A stretch of 64,000 nt of DNA, taken from positions 248,001 to 312,000 of the forward strand of contig JAOVFP010000012.1 in NCBI GenBank assembly GCA_025738555.1. Direction: 5' to 3'. The notes under the pieces were generated by a model, which was not told the origin of the DNA, ran no database searches, and was given only the letters and a program-made list of their open reading frames with translations. Positions 34,639 through 45,662 of this stretch are shown here, piece after piece. The position numbers and the translations under genes are program-made. The number at the start of each line of letters is the position of its first letter. Position 1 is the first letter of the stretch. Source of the DNA: Cyathus striatus (Eukaryota; Basidiomycota; Agaricomycetes; Agaricales; Nidulariaceae).

Positions 34639-35716
34639 ATGAGCGTACAGTTTATCAATAACCTCTCGTCCTCTACCAATCCACAGAGTGATCATGGTTC
34701 TCATACACACGATCACGGAGGGGATCACGGCCATACTCATGAACATCTGGAGAACGCTGGTAAGATCGAAGCAGTACTACTTACGTGTTATAGGCTGTAT
34801 ATCTCATACATGCCTAGGTAAATACGCCGAACGCGATCTGCCTGACTACTCGTCTCGAAACTTTGAAGAAAGGGGGTTTACTGTTGGAATTGGCGGGCAG
34901 GTTTCACTCTCCTGATATCGCCGCTACAGAGCACTTACCCTGTGCAAAGACCTGTGGGATCTGGGAAGACTGCCTTGACGCTTACACTGTGTCAACGCCT
35001 TCGTAACCAACTGAACATCGGTACGTGTTAAATACGTGATATCAGTTCATTCGGCGGAGACATCGCGAATCTTGATAGCAACTGTAACAAATGATATCTT
35101 CACTCGAGAGGATCAAGAGTTCTTAATTAAGAATCGCGCTCTTCCCGCCTCCCGAATTCTGGCAATCGAAACTGGCGGATGCCCTCATGCTGCCATTCGT
35201 GAAGATATAAGTGCCAATATGGGCGCACTAGAAACACTTCAAGCCAAATTTGGATGTCAAATCTGTTCGTCGAAAGTGGCGGCGACAATCTAGCTGCAAA
35301 CTACTCAAGAGAACTGGCAGATTATATCATCTACGTCATTGACGTTTCCGTAAGGCATTTCACCGGTCGCCGAGCAGCCTCGCTCATGTAGTATAATAGG
35401 GCGGAGACAAAATTCCACGTAAAGGTGGACCTGGTATCTCGCAATCCGATTTACTAGTAATAAATAAGGTAAATATTTCAATGTATTCGCTGCTGCATTC
35501 TTACAAAACTGTACACAGACCGATTTGGCACCTTACGTAGGAGCATCATTGGAGGTAATGGACAGAGACGCAAAATTAATGCGAGGGGATGGACCAACTG
35601 TTTTTACAAGCGTAAGACAAGATAAAGGTGTTGATGATGTTGTTTCCCTCATCCTTGCAGCCTGGAGAACCGCCGGTAGTCCAGGAAAATCAGGTGCGGT
35701 CGGGAATGAGGAATGA
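34639..35716 (+). CDS. ureG: UreG urease-accessory GTPase (one base missing)
   Basis: SIMIBI-class GTPase that delivers nickel during urease maturation. The N-terminus is His-rich ([18 protein letters not shown]), a likely metal store as in other eukaryotic UreG. Next come [14 protein letters not shown] and the P-loop GPVGSGKT. These join only through a GC-AG intron (34897-34949). Later motifs are [52 protein letters not shown] and [18 protein letters not shown], with NKTD for guanine recognition. At about 35260-35263 one base is missing: the C in ...FGCQI-LFVESGG. Without it a TAG follows within 12 codons. Six or so exons, about 275 residues. No other urease gene lies in this window. Confidence 0.9.
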
Positions 35717-36842
35717 AGAATTTAATGCTACGTATACAATACATAAGCTGTTATACAACAATATTTGGATGTCCAAATGAACGAAGTCTAAGTCAAAAGC
35801 TAGTACATAGATTTATTGCTACGAGGAATATGTCAGTAATCATGTTCCATCAAATAGGCGTTTACGCTTTGTAACCTACTTACCCGAAGTATGAATGAAA
35901 CATATAAAAGTTACTTCTTACAAATACCGGTTGGTATCTGCGAACAGATAATTAGCTTGTAACATGCATAGCAGTATTACACAACACGTACCGGTAAAAC
36001 GCGTGGCGGTAGTTGGTGGAACAAATTCATACAACATGCGAACCCTGAGAAAGCGCAAGAAGAAACATCTTCTCCTATTTCCTGAAAGTAGGCAGATTAT
36101 CGCGACTATCAATATAATGATCAAGGGACTCATATGGAAAATGACTCGACAAGCAACGGGGAAAATGACGACTTGAAACATGAGATGTCTTTTAAACACG
36201 TCCGAGAAACGATGAGTGTTAGCCCCGACCGCTTTTCCGGTATTATCATCACAAAATGCACACGTATACTGTGCAGATAATTAGCCAAACGTGTGATATA
36301 CGTGTAGACAACACGTCCTTGTACTGCATGCAGAGATAGATGGCTGGAAGGACGAAGGCAAGTACGTGAAACCTGAGCACATATCTCAGAATAGACACGC
36401 CGCTGAACCCGACCAATGCTATACTCTATGCCCTACTGTTTCCTTGCGAACGTAGAGAGGGTTTCTACGTAGGGCGCAACGCGACCGAACGATGGGAACG
36501 AATATTTGTGATCCGGGACTGAGCTCTAAGTATCTTGTGTATAGCATTCATCGTTTATAGAGCTAGAAATGGGAATTGAGACATAGCCGTGGATTTGACC
36601 TATGAGGCTGGCAGAAGGTATCAAAAATTGGCTATGCGTCGAGCGCGGTTTACATTCAACAGCGAAGAACAATAGAATCATTCCCTCAACAACGCCAAAT
36701 TTGGACTCGACACGCGATGACGTTAAAACATCACGTGATTATCCTGAAGTCAAGAGCGCGTTTCATTTACTTCGCCTCTCGCTCTTCACTGTAGCCATAT
36801 TCCCCTTCACACATCTGATCTCTTGCTCCATTTCCCCTTGCT
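35717..36842. other. Intergenic, 1.1 kb
   Basis: It lies between two plus-strand genes. Only short frames occur and no RNA gene is recognised. The last 100 bp are pyrimidine-rich upstream of the Iwr1 start. Confidence 0.5.
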
Positions 36843-38152
36843 ATGGATGTTGATCAAAGTACACCCACTCCCCAAGCGTATACAATCCTGCGCATTAAAC
36901 GTAAGCGGAATGAAGAGCCCTTAGATGCATTAGGTATTGGATCATTACCTTTGATCTCGGATTCTTATTTCTCACTGCGCTCCTTGCAGTGGTCGAGTCT
37001 CGCATAAGAAGGAAGAAATCTAAGGCTCGAGGTGGACTTGATGTATTTCAGTATGCACAGACAGTAGAGGATGATGTTTGGAACGACAAGCAGAGCCAGA
37101 AAGAGATACAGGTACGTCTACTCGGCGCTGTTTTCTTTGTATTGTATACTTACGCTATACAAGGAACAAATCACTAAGATTGCACGAGAATCCCCACTGA
37201 AGACGGAGCTGAAATCCACCATTCCTTCAGCTCCTGCCGATCTGCCTTTATTAGCTTCTCGTCAGAAGGAGGAAGCCTCGCGACGCTATACAATCATTGA
37301 ACATGATGATACTGAAGCATCAGCACGAAAATTCCCTAAAATGCCGTATGATTAATATAATAACCTCCAACCGTCATCTAATCTATGTCGATAGCCCCAA
37401 GGTCGTTTCTGCCAAGGAGTTACAACATCAACAGCAGCAGCAACAAAATACCCCAGAGATTAAAATGTACGATGCTATACCGCAGGATTCGATTTCATCT
37501 CGCCATGCAAAGTCTTCCCCTACATCCGAATCCATGTCAGAGATCGATAAATTCTTACCTATGCTTCAGGATTATCTGAAAAGCATGTTCATTCACTTTC
37601 GACAGACGTGCAGTACTAACCTCAAGTTACAGTTCATGACATAACCCCTAGCCCTACTCTTGAAAGATCTTCTCATGATACAGAGCCGGATCACAATGCA
37701 TCTGACGATGATTATGTGTGGGATGTGTTCTATCATCGTCCAGTAACTCTAAGTGAGTGGAATGAAGCAGCTAATATTGCAACCTTGTAGGTCTCACTAT
37801 ATTCTACGGTGCTCGGGTTTCTAATCTCCATGATTCAGGACTGGGCTTCCACCAACATTTGGTGATATCTATGACTCTGCATCTGATTCCGAACCGGAAG
37901 ATGAAGTGGATGAGGATTCAAATGGTTAGCCACTTCCGACATTTATGTTCATTTCCTATAGCTATCCTAATCCATCCATAGCTGAAGAATATTACAAGAA
38001 TGATTATCCTGACGAAGACGATAGTGGTATGTTGTTGACCAGTATTTAACTTTTGATTATCTCACTTATTGTTCGTAGATGAATTCCACGAAGATTCAGA
38101 CTACGATGATATTATGCACAACAAGGATGATAGTGACGGTGATTTATGGTAG
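36843..38152 (+). CDS. iwr1: Iwr1/SLC7A6OS-type RNA polymerase II nuclear import factor
   Basis: Adapter that brings assembled Pol II into the nucleus with importin-alpha. The ATG at 36843 opens MDVDQSTPTPQAYTILRIKR, with the conserved ILRIKRKRNEEPLDALVVE block. The next exons carry a basic patch (SRIRRKKSKARGGLDVFQYA), probably the nuclear localisation signal, and a Gln run (HQQQQQQ). The C-terminus has the Iwr1 domain: YVWDVFYHR, GDIYDSASDSEPEDE and EEYYKNDYPDEDDSDEFHED. Eight or so exons. One intron (37583-37632) appears to start with GC. It has a perfect TACTAAC branch site at 37614-37620 and ends TTACAG, and no GT donor keeps the frame. The protein ends DGDLW-stop. Confidence 0.87.
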
Positions 38153-38421
38153 ATCTTATATGGACACTGCACTGTACATTACACAAATTGTTTTATAATA
38201 TAATTTCATATTTGTATACCGATCTCGTTGTATGAACATCTGCAAAATCGCAGTTAGTGGATAGTAGACGATGTCATTAGTACAGAATTCCACATCGCAG
38301 AACGCGTTTCATTATTTCATCATACATATGGTTTCATAGTTACATTTAAAGGACGTCGCCAGTGTCAGGAATGAACAGTATCAAAACTTTCGGCCTTCAA
38401 CGGATTCCTCCTTGTGTCTAG

Positions 38422-40279
38422 TTAGCATTGGTACGTAGAAGAGAATGTGAGGAGACGTACGTCACTGGCAGACGCACTGCTCTTATGAGCTTTAGCTGAC
38501 TTCTTGCCAAAGTTGACTACACCGAAGAACAACAGCACAACAAGCATGATGATAGCGACCGCAGCTGTCAGACCAGCACCAAGGAAGCCTGCACCAACCG
38601 GTGAGATCTTCTGATGAATTTGAGCTGCAGCTATCCCGTCGGCTCTTGCAGCTGCTATAGCAGCGCAGCCACGATCCTGGGTATTCGCGCACACATTACA
38701 CCAGGTAGCAGTATCATTAATAGCGACGGGCTAGACGAGTGAAGTTAGGAATTTAGAGGAAGGTGCCAATCAAAGGAGTACATACAGCAAGCTGGTTAAC
38801 GAAGCTGCTGAGCGGGACGTCGCCAGTGGTACCAAGGATATTGAGCATCCTGTACTGCGAGTCGTCGGTGCCATTCATGAAGTTCATACGAATGATGGGT
38901 TCGCCACCAGAGGCTGGCTGGCGGACTTCCAGCGCAACAGTGGCGGCATAGTTGACTATTCAAAGTTAAGAAATCAATAAAAGGTAGTACACGCTGAACG
39001 TACCAACTCCGGCAATTTCTGGTTGTTGCTCCGCAGCGCCAGTCATATTGAACAGAGAGATGAATGGCTTGTATGAAATGGCTTCGTACATGAACTTCAT
39101 GGGATCAGAAGCGTTTGCGATACTGTGCAATCCATTTATGATTGATGGTAAAATGGCCTGACCAGCAACTAGTAGCATTATTTAGGCAGATATTTGACTG
39201 GCGGTAACTCTCGACCTACTGTTACCGATGCCATTAAGTTGTGGAGAGCTGAACACGCCATACTCGTGAAAATTGGCCAAGTCACGAGCCTGAGCAAGGA
39301 AAGTAGGGGGAAGGTTTTTGGCAAAAGTACTGTTGTGGATAGATTGAACATTCATATAGTCGAATATCTGGATGACGAATCAGCTGTTTTGCCATACAAC
39401 AGTGAAGGAATCATACATTCCACTGAAATCATGGACCACAAATTAATGACATTTATATGAGAGAGTAATAAGTCATGTTGAACCCACCATATTCTGAAGT
39501 GTTACAGGGCGGCCGTCAAGGAATGGAGGAAGCTGCTGGAGGAAGTTTGCACTCTGCGATGCTCTCAGTTTGAAAGCGTCTGAGTTGTAAAATGCGGCAG
39601 TGGCGTTGTTGAAAGTCTGTTTTCATGTTAGTCCCACCAATCCAGCTAAATATACAAAGTGAAATAATTAACGTTACAAGATGTCCATCCTTCGAGCGAG
39701 ACATCATTACTTGGTTCAACGGACTCAACTGGCGAAATATCAGTCATAGATAACAAAAACGAATAAAGTGGACCTCACTCGCGACATATTGGTATCCGCC
39801 GAGAGGTCCCTCAACATCCGTGCCATTAGAGAGTACAATCGAGGAAGCTGGCGTGGCAGGGAAGAGTCCTTGAAGCAATGACACTGCAGATTCGAATATG
39901 ACCCCACGTTCACCTCCACCGTCCGCTCGGACCGTGAGCTGTGGTCCCTGAGCAATAGTAGAATTGATGGTAGAAATGAATGACGATGAAGACTCATTCA
40001 GGTAAATACCACGGAGCTTCTGTCCTAATTGGAACTCTTGCAACTAATTTAAAGAACGTAAGATCTTTTATATGAATGGAATAAATACACATACGCTCCC
40101 AAGAGGTGTTATAGCTGTATTTGCAGGATCGTATGTATTTGGGTCCTGGTAGAAACCTAAATAAATAACAATTTAATTATTTGCTAAATCAGATAAGATA
40201 TATTAGACTGAGTACCTTCACGATCACCGTGGCGAATGAGTAGAACAACGCCTAAGATCTTGCTGTCAGTGTTCGACAT
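38422..40279 (-). CDS. Histidine-phosphatase-superfamily protein with C-terminal membrane anchor
   Basis: The protein starts almost at its active site: MSNTDSKILGVVLLIRHGDR, where RHG holds the phosphate-accepting His. Then follow ITPLGSLQEFQLGQKLRGIY (phosphatase branch-2 style), TVRADGGGERGVIFESAVSL and GPLGGYQYVA. The C-terminal part has MYEAISYKPFISLFNMTGAA, Cys-rich CNVCANTQDRGC, one strong membrane helix (GLTAAVAIIMLVVLLFFGVV) and a basic Ser-rich tail. I see no signal peptide and no clear HD proton-donor pair, so activity is uncertain. It resembles the phosphoglycerate-mutase-like or acid-phosphatase proteins common in basidiomycetes. One exon junction near 39600-39680 could not be placed in phase. 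Confidence 0.75.
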
Positions 40280-40659
40280 AACGAAGGTTTTAACGAATAA
40301 GTAACAAGAACTCGGGATGGGGTCAAGAAATCGCCAACCTAATTCCACTCGAAAGAAGGTCCACTCTTTATATGGTCTTCAAAGTTCAGGGTCCCTATAA
40401 TGTTCATCGGAACATGCGGTCTGTGAATGATTAGTTACTATTATTGGACGAGTGTGAATTAGAATTATCAGGTGGTGGCCAGGTCAGATCGACTTTTGCC
40501 GCCTCGACAATCAGTCATCATTCGTCAGTTTCACACTGGCTTCACACATACGAAGTGAAAGCAGTCAAGGATCATAAATTTTCTTTGGGATGCGTAGAAA
40601 TATAGGGTATAATCTTCCGGATAGAAACACTTGCGAACTCGCTTTGAAGATAATTGAAA
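40280..40659. other. Intergenic, 0.4 kb
   Basis: It lies between two minus-strand genes: the promoter side of the phosphatase and the 3' flank of the borate transporter. Nothing else is seen. Confidence 0.5.
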
Positions 40660-43109
40660 TCATAAAGAACCTCCCACAGACTCCATAGTCTATTGAATAC
40701 TAAAGTTAGTACCTGAATGACGGATCGGCGATTAAGTGCATATAGGACCAGATAATCTTGCCAGTTGCACATGCAAGATGTAAGGGGCACGCGAGACCAG
40801 AAAGAACTCACAAATGGAGAAGCAGTGGGGCCATCAAGAACTGCTAACTCTTCGCCTGTAAACGGCATCCGTGGTATGAGTAATGTGCGTACAGGTAGTA
40901 ATAATAGAATGATAACAGGGAAGCTAACAGCAGCTGTGAAGTTCCCCGTTAAATATAACTTATATAGATGGAGGAAATGGAAGCGTACCAATAGTCTGTG
41001 TGACGGCAAAGGTTGCCCCAAATCCAACAAGCTGTACCGCAATAAAGAGAATAATGCGAGACTTGCGCACTTTCCTCAACGGCTCATTTTTGGGAGTAAG
41101 TACTCTATCCTGGATAAGATACAATATCTTCTTTGTAATCCCATTCCCACGGAGAGCGTCAGCGCCCATGTACCAACTATATTCCAAGAAAGATCAACAC
41201 TTCACACACAAGTGGGCAGAAAGTGGACACTTACAACAGCCCGGCAAGGACACCTGTCAAATGTAAATCCAACATTTAAATAAGCACGCTCTCGCAAATG
41301 AGTGATTAGACAATCACCTCGGGGAATCAAATTTAGCACATGGAGAAACGGGCCGGAGAGGAGCACAAGACATAAAGAACCTTGGGCCAAGTTGGACACG
41401 CGCTGTTCTATGACTGCCACAGGAACTTCATGTCGGACGATGTGAGTGGGATCTGAGTCTGACTCGTGGGTGACTGAACCTTCCTGGGATCACCGTCCTC
41501 CATTGGAACAGGTATGGATCTGGACGACGTTCGCGTGCGGGCACTGGATACATCTGAGGCACTTTCCTCTTCATCTTTCTTTGGTGGTCGGCCCATAACA
41601 GTAAGGGAGGTTGTATGTATGGGAGCCTGGGGTATAAGGCCGTTGGGTGCAGGAAGCCCCAATAGCCCGGCGAGGAAAGTAGTAATACCGAGAAGGAAGA
41701 AGTCATAGTGAAATCCTGGAGGTTTGCGAAGGGGGAATTCCGAGCCCTGGGCCATCAGCGACTATTCCATAGATATGACTAAGTCTGGCAGAACTTAAAG
41801 AGACAACAAGATGCTTACAGAGACATTATGGTCGAAGAAAAACAAAATCCATAATATAAACCCAAATGGTAGCGCTATCCCAACCCACTTTCCCTCCAGC
41901 TGCCAGAATTTTACAAGCCAGTCTCGGCCATTAGCTGGCTGAAAAGCGCCACCTACAGGCAGTGTGATTGGGTCGGTGACATTAAACCTTCCCCAGTAAG
42001 CCATGGCGGATACTGCTACGAGCGAGATAGGCATCCCGTAGTCAGCAAAGAAGCGCCGAACATGCCGATGAAAGTACGTCGTTTGAGATAGGCTTTGGAA
42101 GAGGAAGGAGGTGACGAGCATTAGAAGTGCGAGGATGATAGAGACGAGTGTGCCCTGCGCTTCCGGAGAATCTGCAGGCACAAACTGACGAGTGAGAACT
42201 TGAATGCCGTATTGGAGGTACACCCAGGACACGTAAAATCCAAATGTATCGCATGAGAAAAGGGTTACATATTTGAGGAAGTTGCACCCTAGGAAGATCT
42301 AATCAGCAGCAAGTCCAATAGAAAATATTGCCAGGCATACAGTTGAGAATGGCAGTAACCAATGAAATATCGCCCCCCAAAGATATACCCACCCTATGAA
42401 ATGAAGGTAGATCGGTGGATTGTCCTCTTTTTGTAATATATTAAAAATAACTTTATTGAACACTGTTATGGGACCTGCGCATCAAAAGATTAGATGGTAG
42501 ATGAACGCCGGGGATAAGTAACACTAGCTTACCAGTTACCCCGGCAATCGTTAGGGGTTGTGCACCAAAGATTGAGAAAATGAACGCGGCCATAAAAGAT
42601 GCCAGGAGGACTTCAGCCACGCCATACTGCTTAGTAGTCTCTATGAGGTCTAGTGAGAAAGCAATTCCTGGTAGAACACTATATACATGCTAAGTTCACT
42701 CGAGCAACGTACAACAAGATAAACTACTTGCTTACTTTGCAAAGAAAATCAACGCAGTAGCTGGAACCACACGATAGTTCCATGCATCGGTCCAATCGCT
42801 CATGTACCATGGCGCTCTTGCCTTGACATCTTGTATGATTCCAGCACCAAACCGACTGAACCAAAACCGGTGTTTAGACTTCAATATTGCGGAAGTTGGG
42901 GTTGACACCTTCCCTTCTTTGGTAGTTTCCTCTGTAGGTGAATCTCGTTTTTCAACATCTATGCCATTAGAAGTCTCGTTAACTGTACAATTTCGTTCTT
43001 GAACGTGTATAATCCAGTGACGGAATTCCGAGTCGGTGGGAGTTGTGAGTTTTGCATAGTCCGTATGGGATGGTTTTTTACGGAGTTTGTTGCCATCTGG
43101 GTTGGTCAT
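40660..43109 (-). CDS. bor1: BOR1-type borate/bicarbonate-family anion exporter
   Basis: SLC4-like anion exchanger of the plasma membrane that exports borate in yeast and plants. The N-terminal cytosolic segment from 43109 is followed by GIIQDVKARAPWYMSDWTDA and WNYRVVPATALIFFA-NVLPG, the family's most conserved entry motif. Next come FGAQPLTIAGVTGPITVFNK, FSCDTFGFYVSWVYLQYG, IALPFGFILWILFFFDHNVS and GFHYDFFLLGITTFLAGLLG. A long cytosolic loop (SLTVMGRPPKKDEEES) precedes VAVIEQRVSNLAQGSL and the last helices. It ends TMESVGGSL-stop after a terminal intron. One junction (about 42290-42350, before GCNFLKYVTLF) is off by one base and may be another sequence error. About 10-12 membrane helices. 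Confidence 0.88.
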
Positions 43110-43332
43110 AGAAAGACGTTAATAGCATGTGAGAACGATAGACAATGCCAAATGGCAAGTGAAGAGAGACAGCGAGTGGAAGTGAGGAATATCATAGTTG
43201 TGTTGCTGGAGGCGCAAATACTGTCATGAACTAAGCCGAAATTCATGCCGCTGGCGAAGCAGATGACTTGCCGACATGTGCCTGGTGAACGTTTCTTCGT
43301 TCTAGTCGACTTGTCCTCGACGCGTCGTCACA

Positions 43333-44895
43333 ATGGCAGGAGATGCAAATGCTATAACGCCCACATTATTACCAGATCCAGAAGTAGCAGAGGACCCCCA
43401 AAGTCAAACTGAACTGACTTCACTAACAGTCCAAGAGGATGATTCCGTGGTTACTCCAGGAACGCATAACCACAAGAAGACCTTCCTAGAACGGGTTCGC
43501 ATTGGCCTTGCGATATTTGGAGGCTTGTATGTTTTCGTTATTGTACTTCTCTGTATACCATACTTCCAACGACAGTAAGCTTCTAGTTTCTTTACTACTA
43601 CGCAGTCACTGAAATGACATCGATATAGTACTGTATACCTCAACGCAGTCCGTATTCCTTTTTTGCAGATTATAATGTCCCAGAGAAGTATGCCTTATCC
43701 CGTGCGTATTCTATGCTGGTTGTGCATCCTCTTACTTAGGAAATCCTCCTGCAGCTAATAAAACTCTCAACTTTCACGTACGTACCCCCGATAACGAAAC
43801 TCTTGGAGCATGGTTCATCCTCTCCGATTCGTACTACCAATCTCTTCCCTCGGCACCTGCCAATGTTTCTGAACATATCACGTTTGCACTGAAACGATAC
43901 CCAACTATCCTCTTCTTTCATGGAAACGCCGCCACACGTGCCTTCAGTGTTCGGGTGCAGCATTACAAGGCGTTCTCATCACGGCTGCATGCCAATGTAC
44001 TTGCTATCGACTACCGCGGTTTCGGAGAAAGCACAGGTATACCCAGTGAGAAAGGATTGGTTACGGACGCAAGAGCTGCCTGGGACTGGCTCATCAGCCG
44101 AGGAGCTAAGCAGGAGAATATACTGGTGATTGGGCACAGCTTGGGTACGGGTGTATCGGCACAGTTGGGCGCGGAAATGAGTAGAGACAATATCAGGCCT
44201 AGGGGCATTGTCTTACTCTCGGTAAGCAGAAGCAATTTAAATTCTTTAAACATTCTCTGAGAAGTGCCACACACAGCCTTTTCGAGTATTCGAGAGGTGT
44301 TGAATACCTATCACATCTTTGGGATTGTTCCGCTCATTAAACCCCTTGCCGTGATACCCTATGCGACAAGTAAGGTCTTTCGTCATACTGGAAATGTGCG
44401 ATGCTAACGAGCTTCGCAGGTGTAGTTTCTCGTGCGCTCGTACACAAGTTTGATTCTCTCCACGCTGTACCGGTAGGTTGGGCAACATCATGTGGCGTAT
44501 CTTCTCTGATATCCAGTACATAATGCGAACAGAACATCACCGCAGACGTCTTGATCTCGCACGCAATAGACGACTGGGACATACCGTACTCGCACTCTGA
44601 AGTACTGTTCCAGGCCTTCTTGGAACCTCATCTCCCCGAGTTAGATATCCCCGCCAACCCCTTGGCATTAAACTCAGAAGCTTGGAGCATCTTCAACGCA
44701 CAGTCTGAGGAGCGGCGCAAGTCACAAAAGGAATTGGTTATTACGACTGAAATGCCTAATTTTGGAACGATGCAGGAATTCGAGGCTAAAGGTCGAAAAG
44801 TGGCTTATGTGAAGACACTGACAGGCGGACATGATTATCTTGGGGTTCAGGAAGGGCTTCAGGATGTGATTGGACGATGGTTTGGACTCTTTTAA
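43333..44895 (+). CDS. ABHD12-type membrane alpha/beta hydrolase (one or two bases missing)
   Basis: Serine lipase/esterase of the ABHD12 or Bem46 type. One N-terminal membrane helix (IGLAIFGGLYVFVIVLLCIP) precedes LNAVRIP, RTPDNETLGAWFILSDSYYQ, the oxyanion strand TILFFHGNAATRAF, ANVLAIDYRGFGESTG and the nucleophile elbow VIGHSLGTG. The triad is completed by Asp in HAIDDWDIPYSHSEVLF and His in TLTGGHDYLGV near the end. The T run at 43659-43664 is one base short: VRIP-FFADYNVPEKYAL reads through only with seven T. The junction after GIVLLS (about 44220) also lacks one base, perhaps a G beside GTAAGC. Relatives hydrolyse monoacylglycerols or lysophospholipids. Confidence 0.85.
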
Positions 44896-45662
44896 ACATG
44901 CAGCGCAGTGAGGTGGAGTAGAGCATTGGAGTGGGATGAGTGAGCCCTGAAAATAGTTTATGGTAACAGCGAACCCGTCTGTCCTTATACATAGGACGAT
45001 CATCATAAGGGCTCGAGAACAAAAGCAAGGTCAATTAGCAATGAACTTTGCGAGGCTTTGGGGCTGGCGTGTGAAAAGCAGGATTGAGATCTATGACCTT
45101 CCTTGGCAGTTGATCAGCGTGGGCTCACAGTTGACGTGATAATGATTAGCTCGTGGTTGTCCGTTTGAGACTGGATGTTATGAAAGCACAGAGAAGATAT
45201 GTGGTATGAAAGTAAAGCTTAAATTTTGCGGAGAGAAGACAGTCACGCACCTTAAGTCCGAGCGAAGTGATATGACAGTTAAATCAAGACGGGAGGGATA
45301 ATCGATAAGTATTTGCAGCTGGCAGGACGAGTGTTGTGATGCGACGTCATTGATCGGTAGTATACATTGTTAGCCAATCATATACAAACGTCGAAACCTC
45401 GTTTTCGATTCGAGGGGACTTAATATTACTGGCATCTAATCTAAGGCGTGTTCGTATTTGCCGCTACTCTCCATTCAATTCTGAGCATGCTAGTTATATA
45501 CCACTGAAACTGATTCCACTAAGCACCCGATATGACATAGTAATTACTTTAGTCTAATTCTAGCCTTTCAAAATTTTCTATCTTTCTGCGTTTCCCCTGG
45601 TGGCCCACCCAATCTGCGTTTACCCTCGCTACCTACTTCTTGTTCCCTCCCTTCTTCATGCC
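44896..45662. promoter_or_regulatory. Upstream region of the phytochrome gene
   Basis: These 767 bp lie between the hydrolase stop and the phytochrome ATG. A pyrimidine-rich leader (CCTCGCTACCTACTTCTTG...) runs from about 45585. No light-response element can be assigned by eye. Confidence 0.4.
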
